Source: Gemmataceae bacterium (GTDB lineage: Bacteria > Planctomycetota > Planctomycetia > Gemmatales > Gemmataceae). Taken from it: a stretch of 6,202 bases of DNA. The DNA lies in the NCBI GenBank assembly GCA_947490035.1, contig CANLGS010000278.1, positions 1 to 6,202 of the forward strand, written 5' to 3'. Below the pieces are notes generated by a model. The model made no database searches and was not told the origin of the DNA. It saw only the letters and a program-made list of their open reading frames with translations. A program made the position numbers and the translations under genes. Positions 1 through 5,529 of this stretch are shown here, one piece after another (the first letter of the stretch is position 1; the number at the start of each line of letters is the position of its first letter).

Positions 1-90
1 ACCCGTTGCACGAGAACCCGTTGCACGAGAACCCGTTGCACGAGAACCCGTTGCACGAGAACCCGTTGCACGAGAACCCGTTGCACGAGT
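1..90. repeat. 15-bp perfect tandem repeat, six copies
   Basis: The unit ACCCGTTGCACGAGA is repeated six times head to tail from the window edge. Only the last base of the sixth copy differs (T instead of A). Read on the minus strand in the frame of the Cys-rich gene, each unit encodes S-C-N-G-F, so copy-number change is always in frame. The absence of silent differences suggests recent slippage expansion. The array continues past the left edge, so total copy number is unknown. Confidence 0.95.
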
Positions 91-427
91 GACTCGCCCC
101 GGAGCAGCCGTAAGCGTGCGCGCCGCCGCAGCCGGAGCCGGAGTCGCGGTCGAAGAAGCTTCGCACCCGTTCGCCGAGGCCGAGGCCGAACACGCCGCCC
201 CCGTTGCACGACGAGCCGCAACCGCCGCTGCACCCGTTACACGAGGTCGGGTATGCCGCCGCGCCGGAGCAACCGCCGCCGAAGCAACTGTACCGCACGC
301 CGCCGGAACAGCCGTTGCACCCGTTGCAGTTACTTCCGCCCCCGTTGAAGAGGTCGCGGAAGTAGCCGTTGAACTGGGGCGCGTCCGGTGCGGTCGTGAG
401 CGCGGCCATCATCACGATGCTATACAT
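1..427 (-). CDS. Cys/Gly/Asn-rich repeat protein, planctomycete type (C-terminus beyond window)
   Basis: Reading the minus strand from the ATG at 427-425 gives 142 codons without a stop, running off the left edge. An in-frame TAA at 436-434 makes this ATG the first possible start. The protein begins MYSIVMMAALTTAPDAPQF. It continues into a Cys/Gly/Asn/Ser-rich region with CNGCNGC, CSGG and SSCNGG motifs, then a short charged stretch (GERVRSFFDRD, about residues 91-101). It ends in at least six exact pentapeptides S-C-N-G-F encoded by a 15-bp DNA repeat. Small Cys/Gly-rich proteins with an MYS...MAALTT start are familiar from Gemmata-type planctomycetes and often end in the TIGR03000 domain. 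That domain would lie outside the window, so membership is inferred. Function is unknown; the regular cysteines suggest cross-linking or metal binding in a surface or structural protein. The opposite-strand ORF here is a compositional shadow. Confidence 0.75.
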   Translation of the reverse strand, partial: MYSIVMMAALTTAPDAPQFNGYFRDLFNGGGSNCNGCNGCSGGVRYSCFGGGCSGAAAYPTSCNGCSGGCGSSCNGGGVFGLGLGERVRSFFDRDSGSGCGGAHAYGCSGASHSCNGFSCNGFSCNGFSCNGFSCNGFSCNG

Positions 428-483
428 GGCTGGTTACTCGCCGTGGCACGGTAAACTGGAGGTTCTGCGGAACCCACAGCGCG

Positions 484-512
484 AGGATAACCGGCGCGGG
501 ATAGGCGGGCAA
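484..512 (-). promoter_or_regulatory. Candidate sigma-70-like promoter for the Cys-rich gene
   Basis: On the minus strand a TTGCCC hexamer (512-507) is followed after exactly 17 bp by TATCCT (489-484). Each matches the bacterial consensus at four of six positions. A transcript would start near 477, leaving a leader of about 50 nt before the ATG at 427. This rests on pattern and spacing only, and such matches also occur by chance. Confidence 0.3.
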
Positions 513-583
513 ACCGACGTAAGGTAATCTTTACAACAATGTCGGTCGCGCCAGGTTCGCTCCCGCGCGACGCGACGTTCGCG

Positions 584-589
584 TATAAT
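584..589 (+). promoter_or_regulatory. Candidate -10 box (TATAAT) upstream of the S41 protease
   Basis: A perfect TATAAT lies in a GC-rich gap where A/T-rich hexamers are rare, pointing toward the S41 protease gene. There is no convincing -35 hexamer at 17 bp (TCCCGC); TTCGCT lies further upstream at 22 bp. If used, the leader would be about 250 nt and would contain the whole inverted repeat at 640-832. Confidence 0.35.
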
Positions 590-639
590 CGGCACAATCG
601 GAAGAGAGCCGCGTCTGGTGCCGACAGGCCCGTTTTGTT

Positions 640-832
640 TTCAGCCCTCGGAGAGGGCGCGGGCGCGTAGCCGGGGGTGAAGCTCGGCGAGCGCAACCCC
701 TGGCGGACTTCGCGGACCAACCAGGGCGCCGAACGTCGGTCGCCGGGTTTCACGCGAGGCGCGCCAGGGGTTGCGCTCGCCGAGCCTCGCTCCACCCCTG
801 GCTACGCGCCCGCGCCCTCTCCGAGGGCTGAA
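640..832. repeat. REP/BIME-like inverted pair, arms of about 66 and 71 bp
   Basis: The left arm (640-705) and right arm (762-832) are near-perfect inverted copies, differing by a 5-bp indel and about two substitutions. They flank a 56-bp spacer. Each arm contains its own palindrome. In the left arm, CCGGGGGT (671-678) pairs with ACCCCTGG (696-703). In the right arm, CCAGGGGT (764-771) pairs with ACCCCTGG (794-801). GTAG sits immediately outside each palindrome, at 667-670 on the plus strand and 805-802 on the minus strand, the layout of classical REP sequences. A second mini-hairpin (GCCCTC-GGA-GAGGGC) lies at the outer end of each arm. The element occupies the second half of the divergent gap 428-848 and ends 16 bp before the protease ATG. 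Apart from this and the promoter candidates, I see no gene in that gap. Confidence 0.85.
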
Positions 833-848
833 GACCAAGAGAGAAAAC

Positions 849-2291
849 ATGCCGCTTCGCAACTTGGCCTGGCTGCTGGTGGTGCCCGCGATCGTCGCGC
901 TGGGGCTGGCGGTCAGCTTCAGCGCGCCGCCGCCGGACAAGGACTACAGCCGCGTCCGCCAGATCGTGGACGTGATGGCGGAGGTGGACGCGAACTTCTA
1001 CCGCGAACTGTCCGACGACGAGAAGCAGCAGTTCATCGAGGACATGATTAACGGCGGGCTGCGCAAACTCGACCCGCACTCCGAGTACCTCAACGGCAAG
1101 CAGCTCAAGCAGTTCGAGTCCGACGCGCAGGGGAGTTTCGGCGGGGTCGGCATCCTGCTGGCGCTCGACCCGACGACGAAGTTCCTCAAGGTCGATCACC
1201 CGATGCCGGGCACGCCCGCCTACGACGCCGGGATCATCGCCGACGACCTCATCGTGAAGATCGGCGACAAGTCCACCGAGGGCATCACGGTGGCCGACGC
1301 GCGGAAACTCATCACCGGCGAACCGGGCACGAAGGTGACCCTGACCATCCGGCGTGCGGGGCGCGACCCGGCCGACGCGGAGGTGGAACTCACACGCGGC
1401 GCCATCGCGCAGCACCCGGTGTCCGGCGTGCGCCGCCGCGCCGACGACCCGACCAAGTGGGAGTGGACGCTCGACAAGGCCGACGGCATCGCGTACATCC
1501 GCCTCACCGGGTTCAACGAGCTGACCACGAAGGAACTCAAGGCCGCGATGGAGGAGATCGAGCGCGACGGCGCGAAGGCGCTGGTCCTCGACCTGCGCGA
1601 GAATCCCGGCGGGCTGCTCAACGAAGCGATCAACGTGTGCGACCTGTTCCTCACCGAAGGCAAGATCGTCAGCACGCGCGACCGGCGCAACAAGGAGCGC
1701 ACGCACGACGCGAAGAAGGACGGCACCATGTTCCTGCCGGCGGAGCAGAAGCATATCGTGGTGCTGGTGAACGACAACAGCGCGAGCGCGAGCGAGATCG
1801 TCGCCGCCGCGCTTCAAGACCACAAGCGGGCGGTCGTGATCGGCGAGCGCAGTTACGGCAAGGGGAGCGTGCAGAAGCTTCTGCGGTTTTCGGCCGGCGA
1901 GGAGAAAGTGGGGGTGAAGCTGACGACCGAGACGTACTGGCGGCCCAGCAACAAGAACATGGACCGCAAACTGGCGGAAAAGGACGGGTCCAACGAGTGG
2001 GGCGTGACGCCCGACTTCGAGGTGAAGACCACGAAGGAGGAGAAGTTCCGCGCGGACGTGGAGCAGTTGAAACTTCAGTGGGTCGCGGGCAAGCCGGGCG
2101 CGGTCGGCCCGAAGCCGCCGGTCGCGCCCACGCCCAAAGGCCCCGACGGCAAGCCGCTCGTGGACGACAGCAAGCCCTTCGTGGACGGGCCGCTGAACAA
2201 GGCGATCGAGGTGCTCAAGAAGAAGCTCGACGGAACGGGCGCCGCGCCGCCCCCGCCGGCGCGCCGCGTGCCGGAGTTGGTCGCGAGTTGA
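849..2291 (+). CDS. S41 family C-terminal processing peptidase with PDZ domain
   Basis: This 480-residue protein is a CtpA/Prc-type serine protease. The family cleaves envelope or periplasmic proteins near their C-termini using a Ser-Lys dyad. Residues 6-26 form a hydrophobic segment (signal anchor or signal peptide), placing it outside the cytoplasm. A PDZ domain spans about 97-180, starting FGGVGILLALDP. The peptidase core follows. The NSASASEI motif places the nucleophile at Ser313, and YGKGSVQ provides Lys338 and Gln342. The Ser-to-Lys spacing of 25 matches characterised CTPs. Late in the protein EWGVTPDFEV is typical of the family, then comes a Pro/Lys-rich tail. I chose ATG 849 because it starts directly before the hydrophobic segment and follows a purine-rich AAGAGAG. 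An upstream in-frame TTG at 771 would encode the inverted repeat. The native substrate is unknown. Confidence 0.93.
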   Translation: MPLRNLAWLLVVPAIVALGLAVSFSAPPPDKDYSRVRQIVDVMAEVDANFYRELSDDEKQQFIEDMINGGLRKLDPHSEYLNGKQLKQFESDAQGSFGGVGILLALDPTTKFLKVDHPMPGTPAYDAGIIADDLIVKIGDKSTEGITVADARKLITGEPGTKVTLTIRRAGRDPADAEVELTRGAIAQHPVSGVRRRADDPTKWEWTLDKADGIAYIRLTGFNELTTKELKAAMEEIERDGAKALVLDLRENPGGLLNEAINVCDLFLTEGKIVSTRDRRNKERTHDAKKDGTMFLPAEQKHIVVLVNDNSASASEIVAAALQDHKRAVVIGERSYGKGSVQKLLRFSAGEEKVGVKLTTETYWRPSNKNMDRKLAEKDGSNEWGVTPDFEVKTTKEEKFRADVEQLKLQWVAGKPGAVGPKPPVAPTPKGPDGKPLVDDSKPFVDGPLNKAIEVLKKKLDGTGAAPPPPARRVPELVAS

Positions 2292-2293
2292 TT

Positions 2294-2394
2294 GTCTGAA
2301 GGCGAGCGGGGGGCGTAAGCCCTCCGAGAAACGTCGAACGCTCATTTCGTTTCGGAACACGCGGGGGGCTTACGCCCCCCGCTCGCCTTCAGAC
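2294..2394. repeat. Inverted pair of GC-rich palindromes between protease and pseudouridine synthase genes
   Basis: The arms 2294-2326 and 2362-2394 are 33-bp inverted copies with one mismatch. Each arm is itself a hairpin. The left arm carries CGGGGGGC-GTAA-GCCCTCCG, a GNRA-type tetraloop in RNA. The right arm carries the perfect CGGGGGGC-TTAC-GCCCCCCG. Inside the 35-bp spacer, GAAACG (2328-2333) can pair with CGTTTC (2349-2354), extending the long stem. The element starts 3 bp after the protease stop and ends 7 bp before the next start codon, so it fills the gap. It could attenuate or terminate transcription or block RNA decay, but lacks a T-run. The two-palindrome layout suggests a REP-like repeat. 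Confidence 0.85.
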
Positions 2395-2401
2395 TAAAGC
2401 C

Positions 2402-3097
2402 ATGAGCGACACCGACGCGCCGCACCTGCACGTCCTCTACGAAGACCATCACCTCATCATCGTGAACAAGCCGGCGCCGCTGCTCACACAAGCGCCGCCG
2501 GGCGTTCCGAATCTCGAAGCAGTGGTGAAGGACTACATCAAGACGAAGTACGCGAAGCCGGCCGGCGTGTACCTCGGCGTCCCGCACCGGCTCGACCGGC
2601 CGGTCAGCGGCGTCGTGTGCTTCGCGCGCAACACCAAGGCCGCGCAGCGCGTCCACGCGCAGTTCGCCGAACACAAGGTTCGCAAGGTGTACTGGGCGCT
2701 CGTCGAAGGCGTCGTCGCGCCGGACGCGGGCGTGTGGGACGACTGGATTCGTAAGGTCGAAGATGAGGCGCGGGTCGAACGCGCGGCGGAAGGCGAGGTT
2801 GGCGCGAAACTCGCGACGCTCGAATACCGCGTCCTGAAGTCGCTCGCTGATGTCACGCAACTCGAACTTTCCCCGCTCACCGGGCGGATGCACCAGCTTC
2901 GCGTGCAAACCGCGTGGCGCGGTCACCCGGTGTTGGGCGACGCGATGTACGGCAGCGCACGCGCGTTCGGCCCGAGCGCGGAACTGCCACGCGATCGCGT
3001 GGTCGCGCTGCACGCGCGCCGGCTCACCATCTTGCACCCGTTCACGAAAGAGGAACTGACCGTCGAAGCGCCGGTGCCGGACTACTGGGCGCTTTAG
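2402..3097 (+). CDS. RluA-family RNA pseudouridine synthase
   Basis: This 231-residue protein belongs to the RluA group, which converts uridine to pseudouridine in rRNA or tRNA in the cytoplasm. The signature HRLDRPVSG at 62-70 contains the catalytic aspartate Asp65. A second family motif, LTGRMHQLRVQ, follows around residues 159-169. The opening VLYEDHHLIIVNKPAPLLT is the usual RluA-type first strand. There is no room for an N-terminal S4 RNA-binding domain, so it resembles the short single-domain members. The RNA target cannot be told from sequence. The ATG lies 7 bp after the inverted repeat, and no Shine-Dalgarno sequence is visible (AGACTAAAGCC precedes it). Translation may be leaderless-like, SD-independent, or affected by the hairpin. 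The stop codon TAG overlaps the first bases of the next inverted repeat. Confidence 0.92.
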   Translation: MSDTDAPHLHVLYEDHHLIIVNKPAPLLTQAPPGVPNLEAVVKDYIKTKYAKPAGVYLGVPHRLDRPVSGVVCFARNTKAAQRVHAQFAEHKVRKVYWALVEGVVAPDAGVWDDWIRKVEDEARVERAAEGEVGAKLATLEYRVLKSLADVTQLELSPLTGRMHQLRVQTAWRGHPVLGDAMYGSARAFGPSAELPRDRVVALHARRLTILHPFTKEELTVEAPVPDYWAL

Positions 3098-3154
3098 CCG
3101 CTCGCGGCTTCGCAGGGAATCGCGCTGGCGGGCCTTGCGAAGCCGCGAGCGGCT
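3096..3154. repeat. Perfect 19-bp inverted repeat overlapping a stop codon
   Basis: The arms 3096-3114 and 3136-3154 are perfectly complementary, with a 21-bp spacer. Each arm also contains a perfect small palindrome. The left has AGCCGC-TC-GCGGCT (3096-3109) and the right AGCCGC-GA-GCGGCT (3141-3154). The first two bases of the left arm are the last two of the TAG stop of the pseudouridine synthase gene. It has the position of a terminator but no following T-run, and its paired-palindrome layout again resembles REP elements. It sits about 110 bp before the superoxide dismutase start. Confidence 0.85.
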
Positions 3155-3250
3155 CAGAACTCGGCAGGGAAAGGCGCGCCGCAGGGTAGCGTAGCCCTTC
3201 ACTCGTCGCTACCATTGCCCTGCGTCCCACGACGCACCCACCCCCCACGC

Positions 3251-3255
3251 AGGAG
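3251..3255 (+). promoter_or_regulatory. Shine-Dalgarno sequence of sodA
   Basis: AGGAG lies 8 bp before the ATG at 3264. This is the canonical spacing, and it supports that start and the complete Tat signal it gives. Confidence 0.75.
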
Positions 3256-3263
3256 CCTCTCAG

Positions 3264-3953
3264 ATGTTGTCCCGTCGCGAACTGCTCCGTTCCGCTACCG
3301 CCGGCGCCGCGGCGCTGGCCCTCCCGTCGTTCGTCCGCGCCGACGGCCCCAAGGGCTTCGAGCTGCCCAAACTGCCCTACGCGTTCGACGCGCTCGAACC
3401 GATCATCGACGCGAAGACGATGGAGATTCACCACGGCAAGCACCACCAGGCCTACGTGGACAACCTGAACAAGGCGCTCGCGGGCAAGCCGGAACTGGGC
3501 AAGCCGATCGCGGAACTGGTGCGCGACTACAAGAAGCTCCCGATGGAGTTGCAAGGGCCGGTGCGCAACAACGGCGGCGGGCACCTGAACCACTCGTGGT
3601 TCTGGCAGATGATGACGAAGGGCGGCACCCCGCTGAAGGGCGATCTGCTGAAGGCCATCGACGCCAGCTTCGGCACGTTCGACAAGTTCAAGACGGAGTT
3701 CGTGACCGCCGCGACGACGCAGTTCGGCAGCGGGTGGGCGTGGCTGGTGAAGGGCAAGGACAAGCCGCTGGCGATCGTGAAGACCGCCAACCAGGACAAC
3801 CCGATCACGGACGGCCTCACCGCGGTCCTCGGCTGCGACGTGTGGGAACACGCCTACTACCTGAAGTACCAGAACCTGCGCGCCAAGTACGTGGAGGCGT
3901 GGTTCGGCGTGGTGAACTGGGACTTCGCCGCGAGCCTGTACGCGGCCAAGTAA
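3264..3953 (+). CDS. sodA: Tat-exported Mn-type superoxide dismutase
   Basis: This 229-residue protein is an Fe/Mn-family superoxide dismutase, which converts superoxide to hydrogen peroxide and oxygen. Residues 36-229 align by eye with E. coli SodA almost end to end. The metal ligands are His56 (EIHHGKHH), His110 (HLNHSWFW), Asp192 and His196 (DVWEHAYY). Gly105-Gly106 before the second ligand and Gln177 in TANQDNP are marks of the Mn type rather than the Fe type, although metal use cannot be proved from sequence. Unlike cytoplasmic SodA, it has an N-terminal extension. SRRELLR (3-9) precedes a hydrophobic Ala/Leu stretch to about residue 22 and a likely cleavage site near VRADG. This is a twin-arginine signal, so the enzyme is probably exported folded with its metal. 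An AGGAG sits 8 bp upstream. The last base of the stop codon is the first base of a 43-bp inverted repeat. Confidence 0.95.
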   Translation: MLSRRELLRSATAGAAALALPSFVRADGPKGFELPKLPYAFDALEPIIDAKTMEIHHGKHHQAYVDNLNKALAGKPELGKPIAELVRDYKKLPMELQGPVRNNGGGHLNHSWFWQMMTKGGTPLKGDLLKAIDASFGTFDKFKTEFVTAATTQFGSGWAWLVKGKDKPLAIVKTANQDNPITDGLTAVLGCDVWEHAYYLKYQNLRAKYVEAWFGVVNWDFAASLYAAK

Positions 3954-4092
3954 AGACAGAAATACGCCGCGGATGACGCAGAAGAACGCAGATCAGACAA
4001 GAAGAGACAGAGTTGAAGACCATTCTTCAAAACACTCTTTCTCTTGGTTTGATCTGCGTTCTTCTGCGTCATCCGCGGCGTATTTCTGTCTT
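3953..4092. repeat. Perfect 43-bp inverted repeat filling the convergent gap stop to stop
   Basis: The left arm 3953-3995 and right arm 4050-4092 are perfectly complementary over 43 bp. The spacer continues with weaker complementarity (CAAGAAGAGA against TCTCTTGG, TTGAAGA against TCTTCAA). The outermost bases are the last A of the sodA TAA and the last A of the TGA closing the restored frame of the convergent DUF4337-like gene. The arm carries a loose repeat of about 10 bp (ATCTGCGTTC, TTCTGCGTC, ATCCGCGGC), and the spacer is A/T-richer than nearby genes. It could act as a bidirectional terminator or be a MITE-like or dispersed repeat. It encodes no transposase. Confidence 0.9.
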
Positions 4093-4674
4093 CATTCCAG
4101 CCCCGGCAGTTTCAGGAACAGGCCGTAGCCGTTGAGACACAGGAGCGCGCCCACGCCCGCGAACGCGAGGCTGGCGTAGAACGCCCACCGCTTGCCGGAC
4201 AGCATCGCGACGGACGCCAGCACGATCGCGATCTGGAGCAGCACTTCGGCGTAGTCGAAGTACGGGTCGCGGCGGGCGCGCCACGTCGCGCTCGGCTTCC
4301 AGTTTCTTCGCCTCGGCCGCGATCTCCTCCTTCTCCGCCTTGTACTCCTCGGCCTTCTTGCGGTAGTTGGCGAGCTTCTTCTCGCGCAGCTCCTTCGCCT
4401 TTGACTTGTCCCCGGCCTCCTCGATGTCCAGTTCCAGGTTCTCGGCCGCGAGGACGTACATGTTCTCGCGCACCACCTTCGCCTGGTAGTACGCCCACTG
4501 GTTGCTGGCCTTCTGCTGGGCCATCACCATGTCCTTGCCGGCGTTGTTGCCGCCCAACGCGGTGACCGCCATTGCGACCGCGTACACGGCCACGCACAGC
4601 GCGATCTGCCGGGTGAACGGGTCCGCGGCCTTCTCTTCGGCTTCCTTCGGGTCGGGCACTTCCACGTCGGCCAT
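4092..4674 (-). CDS. DUF4337-like membrane protein, interrupted by a frameshift
   Basis: The ATG at 4674-4672 starts MADVEVPDPKEAEEKAADPF and is fixed by an in-frame TGA at 4680-4678. Residues 24-41 form a transmembrane helix. Residues 48-82 (QQKASNQWAYYQAKVVRE region) and a highly charged coiled-coil segment to about 130 follow, as in DUF4337-type proteins of unknown function. At about 4270-4280 the frame breaks. As written the reading continues as an Arg/Pro-rich tail, ending at 4069 inside the inverted repeat (201 residues). Dropping one C from the minus-strand GCGCGCCCGCCGCGAC restores RDPYFDYAEVLLQ and two more hydrophobic segments, ending LKLPGLE with TGA at 4094-4092 (193 residues). 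The total of 583 bases is one over a codon multiple, which fits a single-base insertion. It may be a sequencing error, a recent pseudogene, or less likely programmed frameshifting. Confidence 0.8.
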
Positions 4675-4755
4675 GCGTCACCGCGTGTTGGAGGTAATAG
4701 CGGGGCTATCCTAGCAACGCGCGTGCGGGTAGACTGACTCCGTCACGTCATTCGC

Positions 4756-4760
4756 GGAGG
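4756..4760 (+). promoter_or_regulatory. Shine-Dalgarno sequence of the PQQ-like gene
   Basis: GGAGG lies 7 bp before the ATG at 4768 and fixes that start. It lies in the 93-bp gap (4675-4767) to the divergent DUF4337-like gene. That gap must hold both promoters, but I could not identify convincing -35/-10 pairs in it. Confidence 0.75.
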
Positions 4761-4767
4761 TTCACTC

Positions 4768-5517
4768 ATGACCCGGCTACTCTCGCTCGCGGCGGTCGCG
4801 CTGATCGGCGCCCCGCTGGGCGCCTCCGACCCGACGCCGGTCCTCGGCGTCGGGATCGTTTCGGCCGACCAGAAGCTCGTGTTCCTCCCCGCGAAGGACG
4901 GCGGCATCGAGGCGGTCGATCTCGCGACGGGCAAACCCGTGTGGACGAACAAGGACGCTGCGAAGCTCGCGGGCGCGTCGGACAAGGTCGTCGTCGCGTG
5001 GGCCGGCGACGCGAAGAAGGCGAACACGTTCCGCGTGGTGTCCGTGGACGCGGCGACCGGCAAGACGCTCGGCAAGTCCGACCCGATCGAGCTGCCGGAC
5101 TGGGCCGCCGCGGTAACCGGCGACCGTCGCAGCTTCCGCACGGCGGCGAAGGTGGACGGCGAGACGCTGATCGTGGCGTGGCAGGCGGGCACGCACTACG
5201 CGGGCGGGGCCGCGCCGACGGAAGAGATTCTGGCCGCCGCGAAGAGGGACGCGAGCGGCACCGCGCGGGTGGACTTCACATCCGGCAAGGTGACCCCGAC
5301 GAAGGACAAGCCGAAGGACGACGACTTCAAGGCCGGTCCGGCCGGCGGGTTCGGCAACAAAGTCGGAACCTACGAGTTCCAGAGGTCCGAAGAGGTTCCC
5401 CGTTTCAAGCCCGGCGCGACAGTGGTTACGAAGGTGACGTTCACCGTGCTTCGGGGCAAGAAGGAAGTGTGGAAGCGCGAGCTGGCCGGCAGCCCGTGGC
5501 TGCCGCCGCGACCGTAA
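4768..5517 (+). CDS. Secreted protein with PQQ/WD40-like beta-propeller repeats
   Basis: This is a 249-residue protein with a probable signal peptide (about 1-20, MTRLLSLAAVALIGAPLGAS), so it is likely exported. Two stretches match the PQQ-type propeller blade motif: IEAVDLATGKPVWT (47-60) and VVSVDAATGKTLG (90-102). The middle contains further beta-strand-like segments (TLIVAWQAGTHYAGG). This is followed by a charged Lys/Asp-rich stretch (KVTPTKDKPKDDDFK), and the C-terminus is again strand-rich. A full propeller needs roughly six to eight blades of about 40 residues, so at this length only part of one could form. No catalytic residues are recognised; function is unknown. A GGAGG supports the start. 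It reads away from the DUF4337-like gene and toward the PAS regulator, separated from it by an inverted heptamer repeat. Confidence 0.8.
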   Translation: MTRLLSLAAVALIGAPLGASDPTPVLGVGIVSADQKLVFLPAKDGGIEAVDLATGKPVWTNKDAAKLAGASDKVVVAWAGDAKKANTFRVVSVDAATGKTLGKSDPIELPDWAAAVTGDRRSFRTAAKVDGETLIVAWQAGTHYAGGAAPTEEILAAAKRDASGTARVDFTSGKVTPTKDKPKDDDFKAGPAGGFGNKVGTYEFQRSEEVPRFKPGATVVTKVTFTVLRGKKEVWKRELAGSPWLPPRP

Positions 5518-5529
5518 GCAGGGACAGAC

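Noticed and set aside
1..90. The 15-bp array as a CRISPR.
   Set aside because: Units are directly adjacent with no spacers and form an in-frame coding repeat.
89..454. A 121-codon plus-strand frame, Ala/Val-rich, at the left edge.
   Set aside because: It is the complement of the Cys-rich repeat protein. The minus-strand reading has coherent Cys-Asn-Gly motifs and a start fixed by an upstream stop.
771..848. N-terminal extension of the S41 protease starting at TTG 771.
   Set aside because: The extra 26 residues would be encoded by the inverted repeat and would put Arg/Pro-rich sequence before the signal segment. ATG 849 gives a normal N-terminus.
750..2360. A 536-codon open frame on the minus strand across the S41 protease gene.
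   Set aside because: It is antisense to a gene with clear S41 catalytic and PDZ motifs. Its translation is Arg/His/Leu-rich, as expected from a GC-biased third-position shadow, and it runs through two inverted repeats.
3096..3154. A canonical rho-independent terminator after the pseudouridine synthase gene.
   Set aside because: The stem is strong but is followed by CAGAACTCGG rather than a T-run, so it is listed as a repeat that might stall transcription.
2342..3202. A 286-codon minus-strand frame across the pseudouridine synthase gene.
   Set aside because: It is Arg-rich with no recognisable motif, opposite a gene with complete RluA signatures.
3953..4092. An insertion sequence or transposase remnant between the inverted arms.
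   Set aside because: The spacer is only 54 bp with no coding potential, and no target-site duplication is visible around the arms. At most it is a MITE-like element.
4112..4681. A 189-codon minus-strand frame overlapping the DUF4337-like gene.
   Set aside because: It is neither the start frame (MADVEVPDPK) nor the frame encoding the restored hydrophobic C-terminus. Its Gly/Arg/Ser-rich product is a shadow.
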